Shown: piece after piece, positions 1 to 5,958 of the stretch
Layout of the letters: each line of letters starts with the position of its first letter
Position numbering within the stretch: position 1 is the stretch's first letter
Position numbers and translations under genes: made by a program
Assembly: GCA_905199135.1 (NCBI GenBank)
Contig: CAJKFC010000071.1
Location: forward strand, 1-9,148
Source of the DNA: an uncultured Eubacteriales bacterium
GTDB taxonomy: Bacteria > Bacillota > Clostridia > Oscillospirales > Butyricicoccaceae
Direction: 5' to 3'
DNA length: 9,148 bases
The notes under the pieces: model-generated
What the model was told of the DNA's origin: nothing
What the model saw: the letters and a program-made list of their open reading frames with translations, nothing else
The model's database searches: none

Positions 1-49
1 TGCTAGTGGGAGCAGTCCCGTGGGGGTTCAAGTCCCCCCGACCGCACCA
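1..49 (+). tRNA. tRNA-Leu, 3' part only
   Basis: This is the 3' portion of a class II tRNA whose 5' half lies before the window. The visible parts are the 3' strand of the anticodon stem (GCTAG, 2-6), a long variable arm (stem GGGA/TCCC, 8-19), a T arm with stem GGGGG (22-26) and CCCCC (34-38) around the loop TTCAAGT, the acceptor strand CGACCGC (39-45), discriminator A46 and an encoded CCA (47-49). A long variable arm restricts the isotype to Leu, Ser or bacterial Tyr. Discriminator A argues against Ser, and the acceptor strand CGACCGC matches the usual bacterial tRNA-Leu start GCGGTCG. The anticodon is outside the window, so the codon read cannot be given. Confidence 0.9.
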
Positions 50-78
50 AGACAACCACTTTGTGGTTGTCTTTTTTG
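50..78 (+). terminator. Intrinsic terminator after tRNA-Leu
   Basis: A perfect 9-bp stem GACAACCAC (51-59) pairs with GTGGTTGTC (63-71) around a TTT loop and is followed by six T residues (72-77). It begins one base after the tRNA CCA end, so it terminates the tRNA transcript and separates it from the gene downstream. Confidence 0.93.
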
Positions 79-84
79 TTTTCA

Positions 85-113
85 TTGATTTTATCTCCCG
101 AATGTGCTATCAT
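85..113 (+). promoter_or_regulatory. Predicted sigma-A-type promoter of the trmO-like gene
   Basis: A -35 element TTGATT (85-90) and a -10 element TATCAT (108-113) are separated by exactly 17 bases. A TG one base before the -10 (105-106) makes it an extended -10. Transcription would start near 120, about 23 bases before the ATG at 143. It lies just after the tRNA terminator, where a new promoter is needed. Confidence 0.65.
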
Positions 114-142
114 TTTAACAGGATTACACAGAAGGTGAAGCC

Positions 143-526
143 ATGACCATAGAGATGACCCCCATAGGCTTTGTGACCTCGTTGGATTTCACCGACAAAG
201 GCGGTTTCGACGGCAATATTTCGGAAAATTCCGCCGTGCTCCACATTCTGCCTCAGTTCAAAGAGGGTCTTTGCGGACTTAAAGCAGGACAGAGCATCGA
301 GGTTCTCTTCCATTTCAGCCTTTCAAAGGGATATTCCCTGACGGTTTTTTCCCAGAAGCACAAAATAGAGACGGGAGTTTTCAACACCCACAGCCCCAAC
401 CGTCCCAACGGAATCGGGCGCACGGTCTGCCGCATAATTTTGATAGACGGCTGTGACATAGCCGTAAAAGGCTCGGATATGTTTGAAGGCACTCCCATTC
501 TCGACATAAAACCTTTTGATAAATAA
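143..526 (+). CDS. trmO: TrmO/TsaA-like tRNA (t6A37) N6-methyltransferase, short form
   Basis: The 127-residue protein belongs to the TrmO/TsaA (old name UPF0066, YaeB/VirR-like) family, a beta-barrel SAM-dependent methyltransferase. Characterised members methylate N6 of t6A37 in threonine tRNAs. Family signs are the N-terminal PIGFVTS strand (7-13), the EGL-GL segment (41-46) leading into a VLFHF strand (54-58), the signature GVFNTHSPNRPNGIG (78-92) and the C-terminal EGTPILDIKPF (115-125). It ends shortly after that motif, so it lacks the extra C-terminal domain of the roughly 235-residue E. coli TrmO and resembles the shorter archaeal and clostridial proteins. Two signature positions differ from the TRSP-RPNPIG form I know from the family: His83 for Arg and Gly90 for Pro. 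The start at 143 is chosen because a GAAGGTGA ribosome binding site (131-138) lies just upstream; a second ATG at 155 is less well placed. The domain is clear; the substrate is inferred. Confidence 0.82.
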   Translation: MTIEMTPIGFVTSLDFTDKGGFDGNISENSAVLHILPQFKEGLCGLKAGQSIEVLFHFSLSKGYSLTVFSQKHKIETGVFNTHSPNRPNGIGRTVCRIILIDGCDIAVKGSDMFEGTPILDIKPFDK

Positions 527-552
527 AAGCAAGGCGAAAGCCTTGCTTTTTT
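525..552. terminator. Shared (bidirectional) intrinsic terminator, trmO/MATE
   Basis: The stem AAAAGCAAGGC (525-535) pairs with GCCTTGCTTTT (540-550) around a GAAA loop. The T run (547-552) serves the plus strand and the A run at 525-528 gives Ts on the minus strand. It lies between two convergent genes and can end both transcripts. The stop codons of both genes touch the hairpin or its tail. Confidence 0.9.
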
Positions 553-1870
553 AATCGCAGTATACACCTTTATATCTTACAAACTGCCACAGCACCACAA
601 ACAGAGTCACCGCTTCGGCGAAAGGTATCGCCAGCCAAACTCCGTCTATGCCCATTTCATAGGGCAGCAGCACTACAAAGGGAGCCTGAAACACGAATGT
701 CCTGGAAAATGAGATTATGGCCGACGCCTTTCCGTTGGAAAGCGCAGTGAAATACGACGAGGCGAATATGTTGACCCCTGCCAGAAGGAAATTCACGGCG
801 AAAATCCTGAACCCCCTCAAAGCCATGTCAAAAAGGCTTGTGCTCTCTTTGGCAAAAACCGCTATCAGAGGTCTCGACACCGCCAGCGCAAAGCACACAG
901 ACACCACCGAAAACAGCACTATGAGCGAAAAGCATATCTTTCTCAGCTGTTTTATCCGCTGTCTGTTCTGACTGCCGTAGCTGACGCTGAAAATGGGCGC
1001 AACGCCGTTGGAAAAGCCAAGATACACCGATGTAAAGAGGAACTGGGTGTAAAGCACTATGGTGACGGCGGCCACCCCCTCCTCGGCGGCTATCCTCATC
1101 ATGGTTATGTTGAATAAAAATGTTGTGACGGCGGCGGCTGCGTTGCTGACCATCTCGGAGGCTCCGTTATACATGCTTTGAAATATGACTCCCGCGTCAA
1201 ATTTCGGCCTGCCGAAATACAGCTCTCTACTTTTCCTCAAAAAATACCACAGGGGAAACAGGGCGCCCACGGCAAAACTTGCCGCCGTAGCCAGTGCCGC
1301 TCCCCTTATGCCCATGCCGAAATGCGCTATAAAGAGATAGTCGAGCACCACATTGGAAAGCCCCGAAATAACGGTGAGATACAGGCCTGTCTTGGGTTTT
1401 CCCGCCGTTACGAAAAACATCTGAAAGACTATCTGAAGCATTGACAGCGGCGACGCCGCCATCATTATCGCCCCGTATTCGACGCACATGGGAGCGATTC
1501 TGTCGGTAGCTCCCAAAAGGCCTGTCAGCTCCTCCATAAAAATCAGCGAAACAAGCGACAGCACCGCACCTGTAACAGCTGTCACAAGGCATATAAGGGA
1601 AAACTGCGACCTTGCCGCCTCCTCATTTCCCTCGCCCATGGTCTTGCCCACGCAGGCGCTGCCGCCCGTGCTGAACATTATTCCGATTCCTGTTACAATA
1701 AATATCATGGGGTATACTATATTTACCGCCGTCAGCGCGTCGGCGCTTACAAATCTCGAAACAAATATGCCGTCCACCATGCTGTAAATCGATGTGAACA
1801 CCATCATTATAACGGTGGGCATTGCAAATCTCAAAAGCTTCGGCACATCAAACCTACTGTTTAAATCCAT
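551..1870 (-). CDS. MATE-family multidrug efflux transporter
   Basis: The 439-residue, strongly hydrophobic protein is a MATE transporter, an inner-membrane antiporter that exports cationic drugs in exchange for Na+ or H+. It has about 12 predicted membrane segments in two six-helix halves. Family signs are the first-helix pattern AMPTVIMMVFTSIYSMVDGIFVSRFV (16-41), the SADALTAVNIVYP segment (42-54), and the conserved GGSACVGKTMGEGNEEAA loop (69-86). Second-half equivalents are SNGVAPIFSVSYGSQN (287-302) and the FTALSNGKAS segment (374-383). Length and pattern fit the MepA-like group seen in Gram-positive bacteria. The start at 1870 is supported by an AAAGGA ribosome binding site (1876-1881, minus strand). 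The gene diverges from a MerR regulator, and a MerR-type promoter drives it, so drug-induced expression is likely. The exported compound cannot be read from the sequence. Confidence 0.93.
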   Translation of the reverse strand: MDLNSRFDVPKLLRFAMPTVIMMVFTSIYSMVDGIFVSRFVSADALTAVNIVYPMIFIVTGIGIMFSTGGSACVGKTMGEGNEEAARSQFSLICLVTAVTGAVLSLVSLIFMEELTGLLGATDRIAPMCVEYGAIMMAASPLSMLQIVFQMFFVTAGKPKTGLYLTVISGLSNVVLDYLFIAHFGMGIRGAALATAASFAVGALFPLWYFLRKSRELYFGRPKFDAGVIFQSMYNGASEMVSNAAAAVTTFLFNITMMRIAAEEGVAAVTIVLYTQFLFTSVYLGFSNGVAPIFSVSYGSQNRQRIKQLRKICFSLIVLFSVVSVCFALAVSRPLIAVFAKESTSLFDMALRGFRIFAVNFLLAGVNIFASSYFTALSNGKASAIISFSRTFVFQAPFVVLLPYEMGIDGVWLAIPFAEAVTLFVVLWQFVRYKGVYCD

Positions 1871-1910
1871 AAATGTCCTTTCACGAAAAATATTTCAGAT
1901 CTGATGTTGA

Positions 1911-1940
1911 TTGTGTGATCATTGTATGTTAGTATATACT
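1911..1940 (+). promoter_or_regulatory. Possible promoter of the merR-type gene
   Basis: A weak -35, TTGTGT (1911-1916), and a good -10, TATACT (1935-1940), lie 18 bases apart. The -10 overlaps the MATE -10 on the opposite strand because the sequence is a TATA-rich near-palindrome. A start near 1947 would fall inside the operator, so the regulator would be expected to repress itself. The -35 is poor and other pairings are possible. Confidence 0.4.
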
Positions 1941-1961
1941 ATGGTGTAACACCACAGTCAA
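1931..1961 (-). promoter_or_regulatory. MerR-type promoter of the MATE gene (19-base spacer)
   Basis: Read on the minus strand there is a consensus-like -35, TTGACT (1961-1956), and a -10, TATACT (1936-1931), separated by 19 bases instead of the usual 17. An overlong spacer filled by a palindrome is the hallmark of promoters activated by MerR-family proteins, which twist the DNA to realign the elements. Transcription would start near 1924, leaving about a 54-base leader. A 17-base alternative with TATATA (1938-1933) also exists and would weaken this reading. Confidence 0.7.
1938..1958. promoter_or_regulatory. Inverted-repeat operator for the MerR-family regulator
   Basis: A perfect 13-base inverted repeat TGGTGT-A-ACACCA (1942-1954) extends outward, after one mismatch on each side, to three more paired bases (ACT 1938-1940 with AGT 1956-1958). 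It sits almost exactly inside the 19-base spacer of the MATE promoter, where MerR-family dimers bind. The adjacent MerR gene is the obvious candidate ligand. Confidence 0.72.
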
Positions 1962-1991
1962 CCCCCCTAAATAATTTTTTCGGAGAAGTTT

Positions 1992-2816
1992 ATGTCACAG
2001 ATGTTTTTCAAGAGCGGAGAATTCGCCTCCCTCTGCGGCACAACCAAAGACACCCTGCGCCACTATGAGAAAATAGGTCTTTTAAAACCGGAAAAGACGG
2101 GAGAAAACGGATATAAATACTATTCTGCCCGTCAGTTTTTAATTTTTGACATAATATCGGCTCTCAAGTCGGTTGGCACCTCCCTGCCCGATATAAAAAG
2201 CTATATAGCCAGCCAGAGTACCGCAGGCTTTTTGTCTCTGCTCAAGGAGCGCCGCGCTGCGCTGGAATTTGAAAGACAGCGTCTCAACAGGATGTGGGAC
2301 ATTCTCTCGGACGCCATCTCCACTACCGAACAGGCTGTACAGCTTGAAAATGACTCTTCCTCTTTTGAGGGCTGTTTCTTTGAGGATTGCCCCGAGGAGT
2401 ATCTCATATGTATGGAGAGCGAACTCACTGCACAGGGCGACCAGTATCTCATGTCCATAAGAGACCACATAGAATACTGCCGCAGCATAGGCTACGGCTA
2501 TGAAATCCCCATAGGCGGCATAGTTTTCAAAGAGAGCATGGAAAACGGCATTTTCGCCGAAAGTATTTATTTCAGCAAAGCCGACAAAGAAATACCTTCC
2601 GAAAGACTTTTTATAAAGCCCGCGGGCCGATACGCCGTCTTTTACCGCAAGGGAAGCTACGGCGACCTGCCCGAAATATACCGAGGAATATACGAATATC
2701 TGAAAAGCCGCTCCGTTGTCCTGAAAGGTCATTTCTATGAGGAAGACCTTCTCAACTTTCTCAACACCCCCGACGACGAGCGTTACCTCTTTAAAATCTG
2801 CGCGGAAATTTTTTGA
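1992..2816 (+). CDS. MerR-family multidrug-sensing regulator (BmrR-like, GyrI-type effector domain)
   Basis: The 274-residue protein has the three-part layout of BmrR (about 278 residues). Residues 6-24 form the N-terminal helix-turn-helix (SGEFASLCGTTKDTLRHYE), followed by GLLKPEKTGENGYKYYS (29-45), the wing typical of MerR proteins. Residues about 78-118 form the long dimerising coiled-coil helix. Residues about 126-274 form a GyrI/AraC-effector-like drug-binding domain, marked by PAGRYAVFYRKGSYGDLPEIYRG (210-232) and an acidic YEED near residues 249-252 like those lining BmrR-type pockets. The cysteine-rich metal-binding loop of MerR/CueR-type sensors is absent, so metals are unlikely inducers. 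It diverges from the MATE pump with a palindromic operator between, pointing to ligand-dependent activation of efflux. The start is fixed by a GGAGAA site (1982-1987). The inducer is unknown. Confidence 0.92.
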   Translation: MSQMFFKSGEFASLCGTTKDTLRHYEKIGLLKPEKTGENGYKYYSARQFLIFDIISALKSVGTSLPDIKSYIASQSTAGFLSLLKERRAALEFERQRLNRMWDILSDAISTTEQAVQLENDSSSFEGCFFEDCPEEYLICMESELTAQGDQYLMSIRDHIEYCRSIGYGYEIPIGGIVFKESMENGIFAESIYFSKADKEIPSERLFIKPAGRYAVFYRKGSYGDLPEIYRGIYEYLKSRSVVLKGHFYEEDLLNFLNTPDDERYLFKICAEIF

Positions 2817-2942
2817 TTTTATCCGGCTTTATTACAAAAATCTATATCACACTGTAAAACGGGTAAGATAGAATGAGTATTTATTTAAAAAAACTATAAA
2901 ACCGGTGTATGCTGTTTTCACAATCTTTGTTTATACACTATT

Positions 2943-2963
2943 CAAATATATGAGTCATATTTG
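2943..2963. repeat. Overlapping inverted repeats, possible operator
   Basis: CAAATAT (2943-2949) pairs with ATATTTG (2957-2963) around seven bases. The same DNA also holds a second perfect palindrome, ATATGA-G-TCATAT (2948-2960), in a different register. It lies about 120 bases before the SteT-like promoter. AT-rich DNA produces such repeats by chance, so its role as a protein site is only a suggestion. Confidence 0.3.
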
Positions 2964-2991
2964 TCGGAATTAACAATGGTTTTTATATAAT

Positions 2992-3009
2992 TATGCGCTA
3001 ATTCGCATA
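2992..3009. repeat. Small hairpin TATGCG/CGCATA
   Basis: A 6-bp perfect stem, TATGCG (2992-2997) with CGCATA (3004-3009), around the loop CTAATT is followed by TTTTC. It could act as a weak terminator for the upstream regulator transcript or as a binding site. The short stem and AT-rich ends make this uncertain. Confidence 0.3.
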
Positions 3010-3077
3010 TTTTCTAATATTCATTCTAATTAACGCAAGGCATATTCCGTCAAACAAAGTATTTTTTAAATTTTTTA

Positions 3078-3107
3078 TTTACATTTTGTCCCTTTGTGTG
3101 TTACAAT
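3078..3107 (+). promoter_or_regulatory. Predicted sigma-A-type promoter of the SteT-like gene
   Basis: A -35 element TTTACA (3078-3083) and a -10 element TACAAT (3102-3107) are 18 bases apart, with TG (3099-3100) forming an extended -10. The start would fall near 3114, leaving about 25 bases of leader. That leader is too short for a riboswitch, so control would come from upstream DNA sites if at all. Confidence 0.68.
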
Positions 3108-3138
3108 AGTTTTACAACATTTCTGAAAGGAAGAAGAT

Positions 3139-4470
3139 ATGAAAGAAAAAAGAGAACTTCAGAAAAACCTCGGAGTCATGACGGCCATGGCCATAGTGGT
3201 CGGCTGCGTCATAGGCTCGGGAGTTTTTTTCAAGCCCCAGGCGATATACACCGCCACGGGCGGCGCCCCCGGTCTCGGCATTCTTGCCTGGATTATAACG
3301 GGAATCGCCAGCATAGCGGCGGCGCTGACCTTTGCTGAGGTGGCCATAATGATGCCCAAGACGGGCGGAATGGTGGCCTATCTCGAGGAGATATACAGCC
3401 CCATCATGGGCTTTCTGGCAGGCTGGGTGCAGACGGTGCTGTTCTACCCGGCCATGGTATCGGCCCTTGCCGTAGTCTTTGCCCAGCAGGCCGCCCTGTT
3501 TATAGGAACGGAGAAATACACTGTGCCTCTGGCAATAGCCACAATAGCCCTTGTTGTATTTCTCAACAGTCTCGGCTCAAAGGTCGGCGGCGGAGTTCAG
3601 GTTGTGTTTACAATATGCAAGCTGATACCGCTGTTTCTGATAATGATTTTCGGATTTGTAAAGGGCAGCGGAACCAACACGATTTTTACTCCCCTTGTGG
3701 CCGAAGGCCTCAATCCCGCCGTAGTTTTGGGTCAGCTGATGGTGGCAGTCCTGTTTGCCTTTGAGGGCTGGACAGGTGTCGGCGCCATAGCGGGCGAGAT
3801 GAAAAAGCCTGCAAGAGACCTGCCTATCGCCATTGTCGGCGGCGTGTCGGTCATAATGGCGGTATATTTCATGATCAATGTGGCCTATCTGTGGGTACTT
3901 CCCGCCGACGAACTGGCTCAGCTTTCAGCCCCTGCTTCGGCTGTCGCCCTCAGAATTTTCGGCGACATCGGCGGCAAGATAGTGTCCGTCGGCATAATGA
4001 TTTCGGTGTTCGGCGCATGCAACGGATTTCTGATGTCGGGCTCGAGAGTTGCCTATTCTTTGGCTGATGAGGGCAACTTCCCCGCCTCCCGCTTTTTCGC
4101 AAAGCTCAACAGAGCCGATGTCCCGGCAAACTCCATAGCGCTCGTCGGCTTTATTGCCGCCATATATGCCATAAGCGGACAGTTTAACCTTCTGACCGAT
4201 TTAGCTGTATTTTCCAGCTGGACATTCTACACCCTGACCTTTGTCGGCGTCATGAAACTGAGAAGAGACAAACCCGACGCAAAGAGAACCTACCGCGTTC
4301 CTCTCTATCCCTTTGTGCCGATTTTGGCCACTGTCAGCGGCGTATTCGTCATAATCAATCAGATCTTTTTGGCGGGCACAAAGTCCACATTGCTGTCGGT
4401 GGGCAGCATAATAGTGACCCTCATAGGCATACCCGTCTATCTGGCAGTCCAAAAACTCAAAAAGGCATAA
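3139..4470 (+). CDS. steT: APC-superfamily amino acid transporter, SteT-like (serine/threonine exchanger)
   Basis: The 443-residue protein is an APC-superfamily amino acid transporter with about 12 membrane helices. The first broken helix carries the substrate-binding GSGVFFKP (26-33). Further family signs are MPKTGGMVAYLEEIY (72-86), FAFEGWTGVGAIAGEMKKP (206-224, the helix-6 region and following loop), and FGDIGGKIVSVGI (274-286). The cytosolic C-terminal motif is TYRVPLYPFVPILA (384-397). These blocks match, from memory, Bacillus subtilis SteT (YkbA, 438 residues), a LAT-like exchanger of serine, threonine and some aromatic amino acids. No partner subunit is expected in bacteria. An AAAGGAAG ribosome binding site (3126-3133) supports the start. 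It is a single-gene unit with its own promoter and terminator. Serine and glycine interconvert through the folate pathway that the adjacent glycine cleavage operon feeds, but a functional link is inference. The exact substrate is not proven by sequence. Confidence 0.85.
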   Translation: MKEKRELQKNLGVMTAMAIVVGCVIGSGVFFKPQAIYTATGGAPGLGILAWIITGIASIAAALTFAEVAIMMPKTGGMVAYLEEIYSPIMGFLAGWVQTVLFYPAMVSALAVVFAQQAALFIGTEKYTVPLAIATIALVVFLNSLGSKVGGGVQVVFTICKLIPLFLIMIFGFVKGSGTNTIFTPLVAEGLNPAVVLGQLMVAVLFAFEGWTGVGAIAGEMKKPARDLPIAIVGGVSVIMAVYFMINVAYLWVLPADELAQLSAPASAVALRIFGDIGGKIVSVGIMISVFGACNGFLMSGSRVAYSLADEGNFPASRFFAKLNRADVPANSIALVGFIAAIYAISGQFNLLTDLAVFSSWTFYTLTFVGVMKLRRDKPDAKRTYRVPLYPFVPILATVSGVFVIINQIFLAGTKSTLLSVGSIIVTLIGIPVYLAVQKLKKA

Positions 4471-4474
4471 AAGA

Positions 4475-4506
4475 AACCCGAGGCTTTGAGCCTCGGGTTC
4501 TTTTTT
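4475..4506. terminator. Shared (bidirectional) intrinsic terminator, steT/lpdA
   Basis: A perfect 11-bp stem, AACCCGAGGCT (4475-4485) with AGCCTCGGGTT (4489-4499), has a TTG loop and is followed by C and six Ts (4501-4506). On the opposite strand the hairpin is followed by TTCTTTT. It separates the convergent SteT-like gene from the glycine cleavage operon and can end both; the lpdA stop codon (4505-4507) lies in the T tract. Confidence 0.93.
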
Positions 4507-5923
4507 ATTTTGTCTTCTTTTTTCCGCCGTGTATAGCCATAAAATCCAAATCGGCTATGGCTTCGTTTATCGCCTCACCGAAGGTGGGATGAGGTCTTAT
4601 AACAGCCAAAAGCTGCTTTTTTGAAAGCTTATTTACGATGGCGTCGCTCAGCTCATTTATTATGTCGGTAGCTCTTGCGCACATGAGCTGTGCTCCCACA
4701 AGACGGTCGTTGTCCTCGTCATAGACCACCTTTATAAAGCCCCTTGTCTGCATGGCTACAAGGGATTTGCCGTTGGTCTGCATGATAGACTTTCCGACCC
4801 TTACATTGAGCCCCGCCTCTTTTGCCGCCTCCTCGGTCATACCGACACAGGCAATCTCGGGCAGAGTATATATGCAGTCTGGCACAGCCGAAAGATCGGT
4901 GGACCTTTCAAGACCCGCCATGTGCTCCACGGCCGATATTCCCTCGGCCGACGCCACATGGGCAAGCTGAGTTCCCGGTATTACATCGCCTATGGCGTAG
5001 ACATTTTCCATGCTTGTGACAAAGTTTTCGTCCACCTTTACAGCTCCCTTTTCATCGGTCTCCACCGACACTCCGGGGCCGAAAAGATCCTTTGTGTTGG
5101 GGGCTCTGCCTGCCGCCAGAAGGACGCCGTCACCCTTTACGCTCTTATACTCCTCGCCGTCGAGATACCAGCACTCGAGCTGTCCGTCATCGGTTTTGGT
5201 TATCTTTTTAAGTCTCGCCTTTTTGACTATCTTGACTTTCCTCTGCTTGAGAACCGCCTCAAGATTCTGGGCAACCTCTTTGTCTACCTTGGGGAGTATC
5301 CTGTCTCTTGAAGCCATTATGGTGACATTTTTGCCCATGGAATTGTAGAAAAATGCAAATTCCATTCCGATTACTCCCGCGCCCGCCACTATGAGGTGGT
5401 CGTAAAGATGATCCATATTCAAAAGCTCGTCACTGATTATGACATTGGGCAAATCCATGCCCTCCACAGGGGGATTTGACGGCACACTGCCCGTTGCAAT
5501 CAATATCTTATCGGTATAAAGCAAGGTCTTTTCTCCCTCGTGTGGTGTAAAAAGCACCGAGTCATTGGACATAATTGTGCCCGTACCCTGGAGATAGTCT
5601 ATTCCGTTGACCTTAAACAGGTGCTCAACTCCTCCTCTGAGTCTCGACACCACATCGTTTTTGCGCTGCAAAATCTTCCCCATATCGTAGGAGACATTTT
5701 CGGCGTGAAGTCCCAGGGTCTCAAAGTTTGCCTCGGCTTCGTGAAAAAGCTCGGCGGTGTGAAGGAAAGATTTTGTCGGTATACAGCCTCGGTTGAGACA
5801 GGTACCGCCCGCCTCCCTGGCGTCTATGACCGCGGTTTTAAAGCCCAGCTGCGCCGCTCTGACGGCGGCAACATATCCGCCGGGGCCTGCGCCTATGACG
5901 ATGAGTTGATATTTATTTTCCAT
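4505..5923 (-). CDS. lpdA: Dihydrolipoyl dehydrogenase (glycine cleavage L protein)
   Basis: The 472-residue cytosolic flavoprotein reoxidises dihydrolipoyl groups, here most likely on H protein, and passes electrons through FAD to a nicotinamide cofactor. Visible motifs are the FAD-binding GAGPGG (11-16), the redox disulfide Cys42-LNRG-Cys47, the ATG stretch (143-145), a second Rossmann GAGVIG (181-186), the FAD-contacting IGD (311-313), and the catalytic His445 and Glu450 in HPTFGE. There is no N-terminal lipoyl domain, unlike some Firmicutes homologs. Oddly, the second Rossmann strand ends VTIMASRD (200-207), where NAD-dependent enzymes normally have a Glu; Ala204-Ser205-Arg206 hints at NADP use. 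The gene is last in the operon, 35 bases after lplA, and ends at a terminator. It has a strong AAAAGGAGGA ribosome binding site (5931-5940), which suits a product needed in good amounts. Confidence 0.95.
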   Translation of the reverse strand: MENKYQLIVIGAGPGGYVAAVRAAQLGFKTAVIDAREAGGTCLNRGCIPTKSFLHTAELFHEAEANFETLGLHAENVSYDMGKILQRKNDVVSRLRGGVEHLFKVNGIDYLQGTGTIMSNDSVLFTPHEGEKTLLYTDKILIATGSVPSNPPVEGMDLPNVIISDELLNMDHLYDHLIVAGAGVIGMEFAFFYNSMGKNVTIMASRDRILPKVDKEVAQNLEAVLKQRKVKIVKKARLKKITKTDDGQLECWYLDGEEYKSVKGDGVLLAAGRAPNTKDLFGPGVSVETDEKGAVKVDENFVTSMENVYAIGDVIPGTQLAHVASAEGISAVEHMAGLERSTDLSAVPDCIYTLPEIACVGMTEEAAKEAGLNVRVGKSIMQTNGKSLVAMQTRGFIKVVYDEDNDRLVGAQLMCARATDIINELSDAIVNKLSKKQLLAVIRPHPTFGEAINEAIADLDFMAIHGGKKKTK

Positions 5924-5930
5924 AGTCCTC

Positions 5931-5940
5931 TCCTCCTTTT
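5931..5940 (-). promoter_or_regulatory. Strong ribosome binding site of lpdA
   Basis: Read on the minus strand, AAAAGGAGGA lies seven bases before the lpdA ATG. It fits the end of 16S rRNA well and fixes the lpdA start. The 35-base gap after lplA has no room for a full promoter. Confidence 0.85.
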
Positions 5941-5958
5941 CGGGAAAAATTCCTCTTT

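Larger units (their letters stand above)
2817..3138. other. AT-rich intergenic region without a gene
   Basis: This 322-base stretch is visibly richer in A and T than the flanking genes and holds no credible coding frame or tRNA. I see no convincing intrinsic terminator just after the regulator gene, so its transcript may end weakly or at the hairpin near 2992. The region contains overlapping inverted repeats near 2943-2963, a small hairpin at 2992-3009, and the promoter of the SteT-like gene at 3078-3107. I could not match it to a known riboswitch or T-box. Confidence 0.75.

Noticed and set aside
1..142. tRNA 3' end as a mobile-element attachment site
   Set aside because: The tRNA is followed at once by its own terminator and a housekeeping-type gene, with no integrase, no repeated tRNA end and no change in base composition.
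1227..1592. A 121-codon minus-strand frame within the MATE gene
   Set aside because: It overlaps the MATE frame on the same strand in another register, with no motif and no ribosome binding site.
2139..2732. A 197-codon minus-strand frame opposite the MerR-family gene
   Set aside because: It is wholly inside a clear MerR coding region and shows no motif or start signal; it is a mirror of the real gene's codon bias.
2905..2938. Inverted repeat GTGTAT/ATACAC separated by 22 bases after the regulator gene
   Set aside because: Six pairs across a long AT-rich loop with no T tract is within chance expectation and does not make a terminator.
2817..3138. Possible glycine riboswitch or T-box leader before the SteT-like gene
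   Set aside because: I saw no tandem GC-rich aptamer stems or T-box sequence, and the predicted promoter leaves only about 25 bases of leader. A glycine riboswitch, if present, would be upstream of gcvT outside the window.
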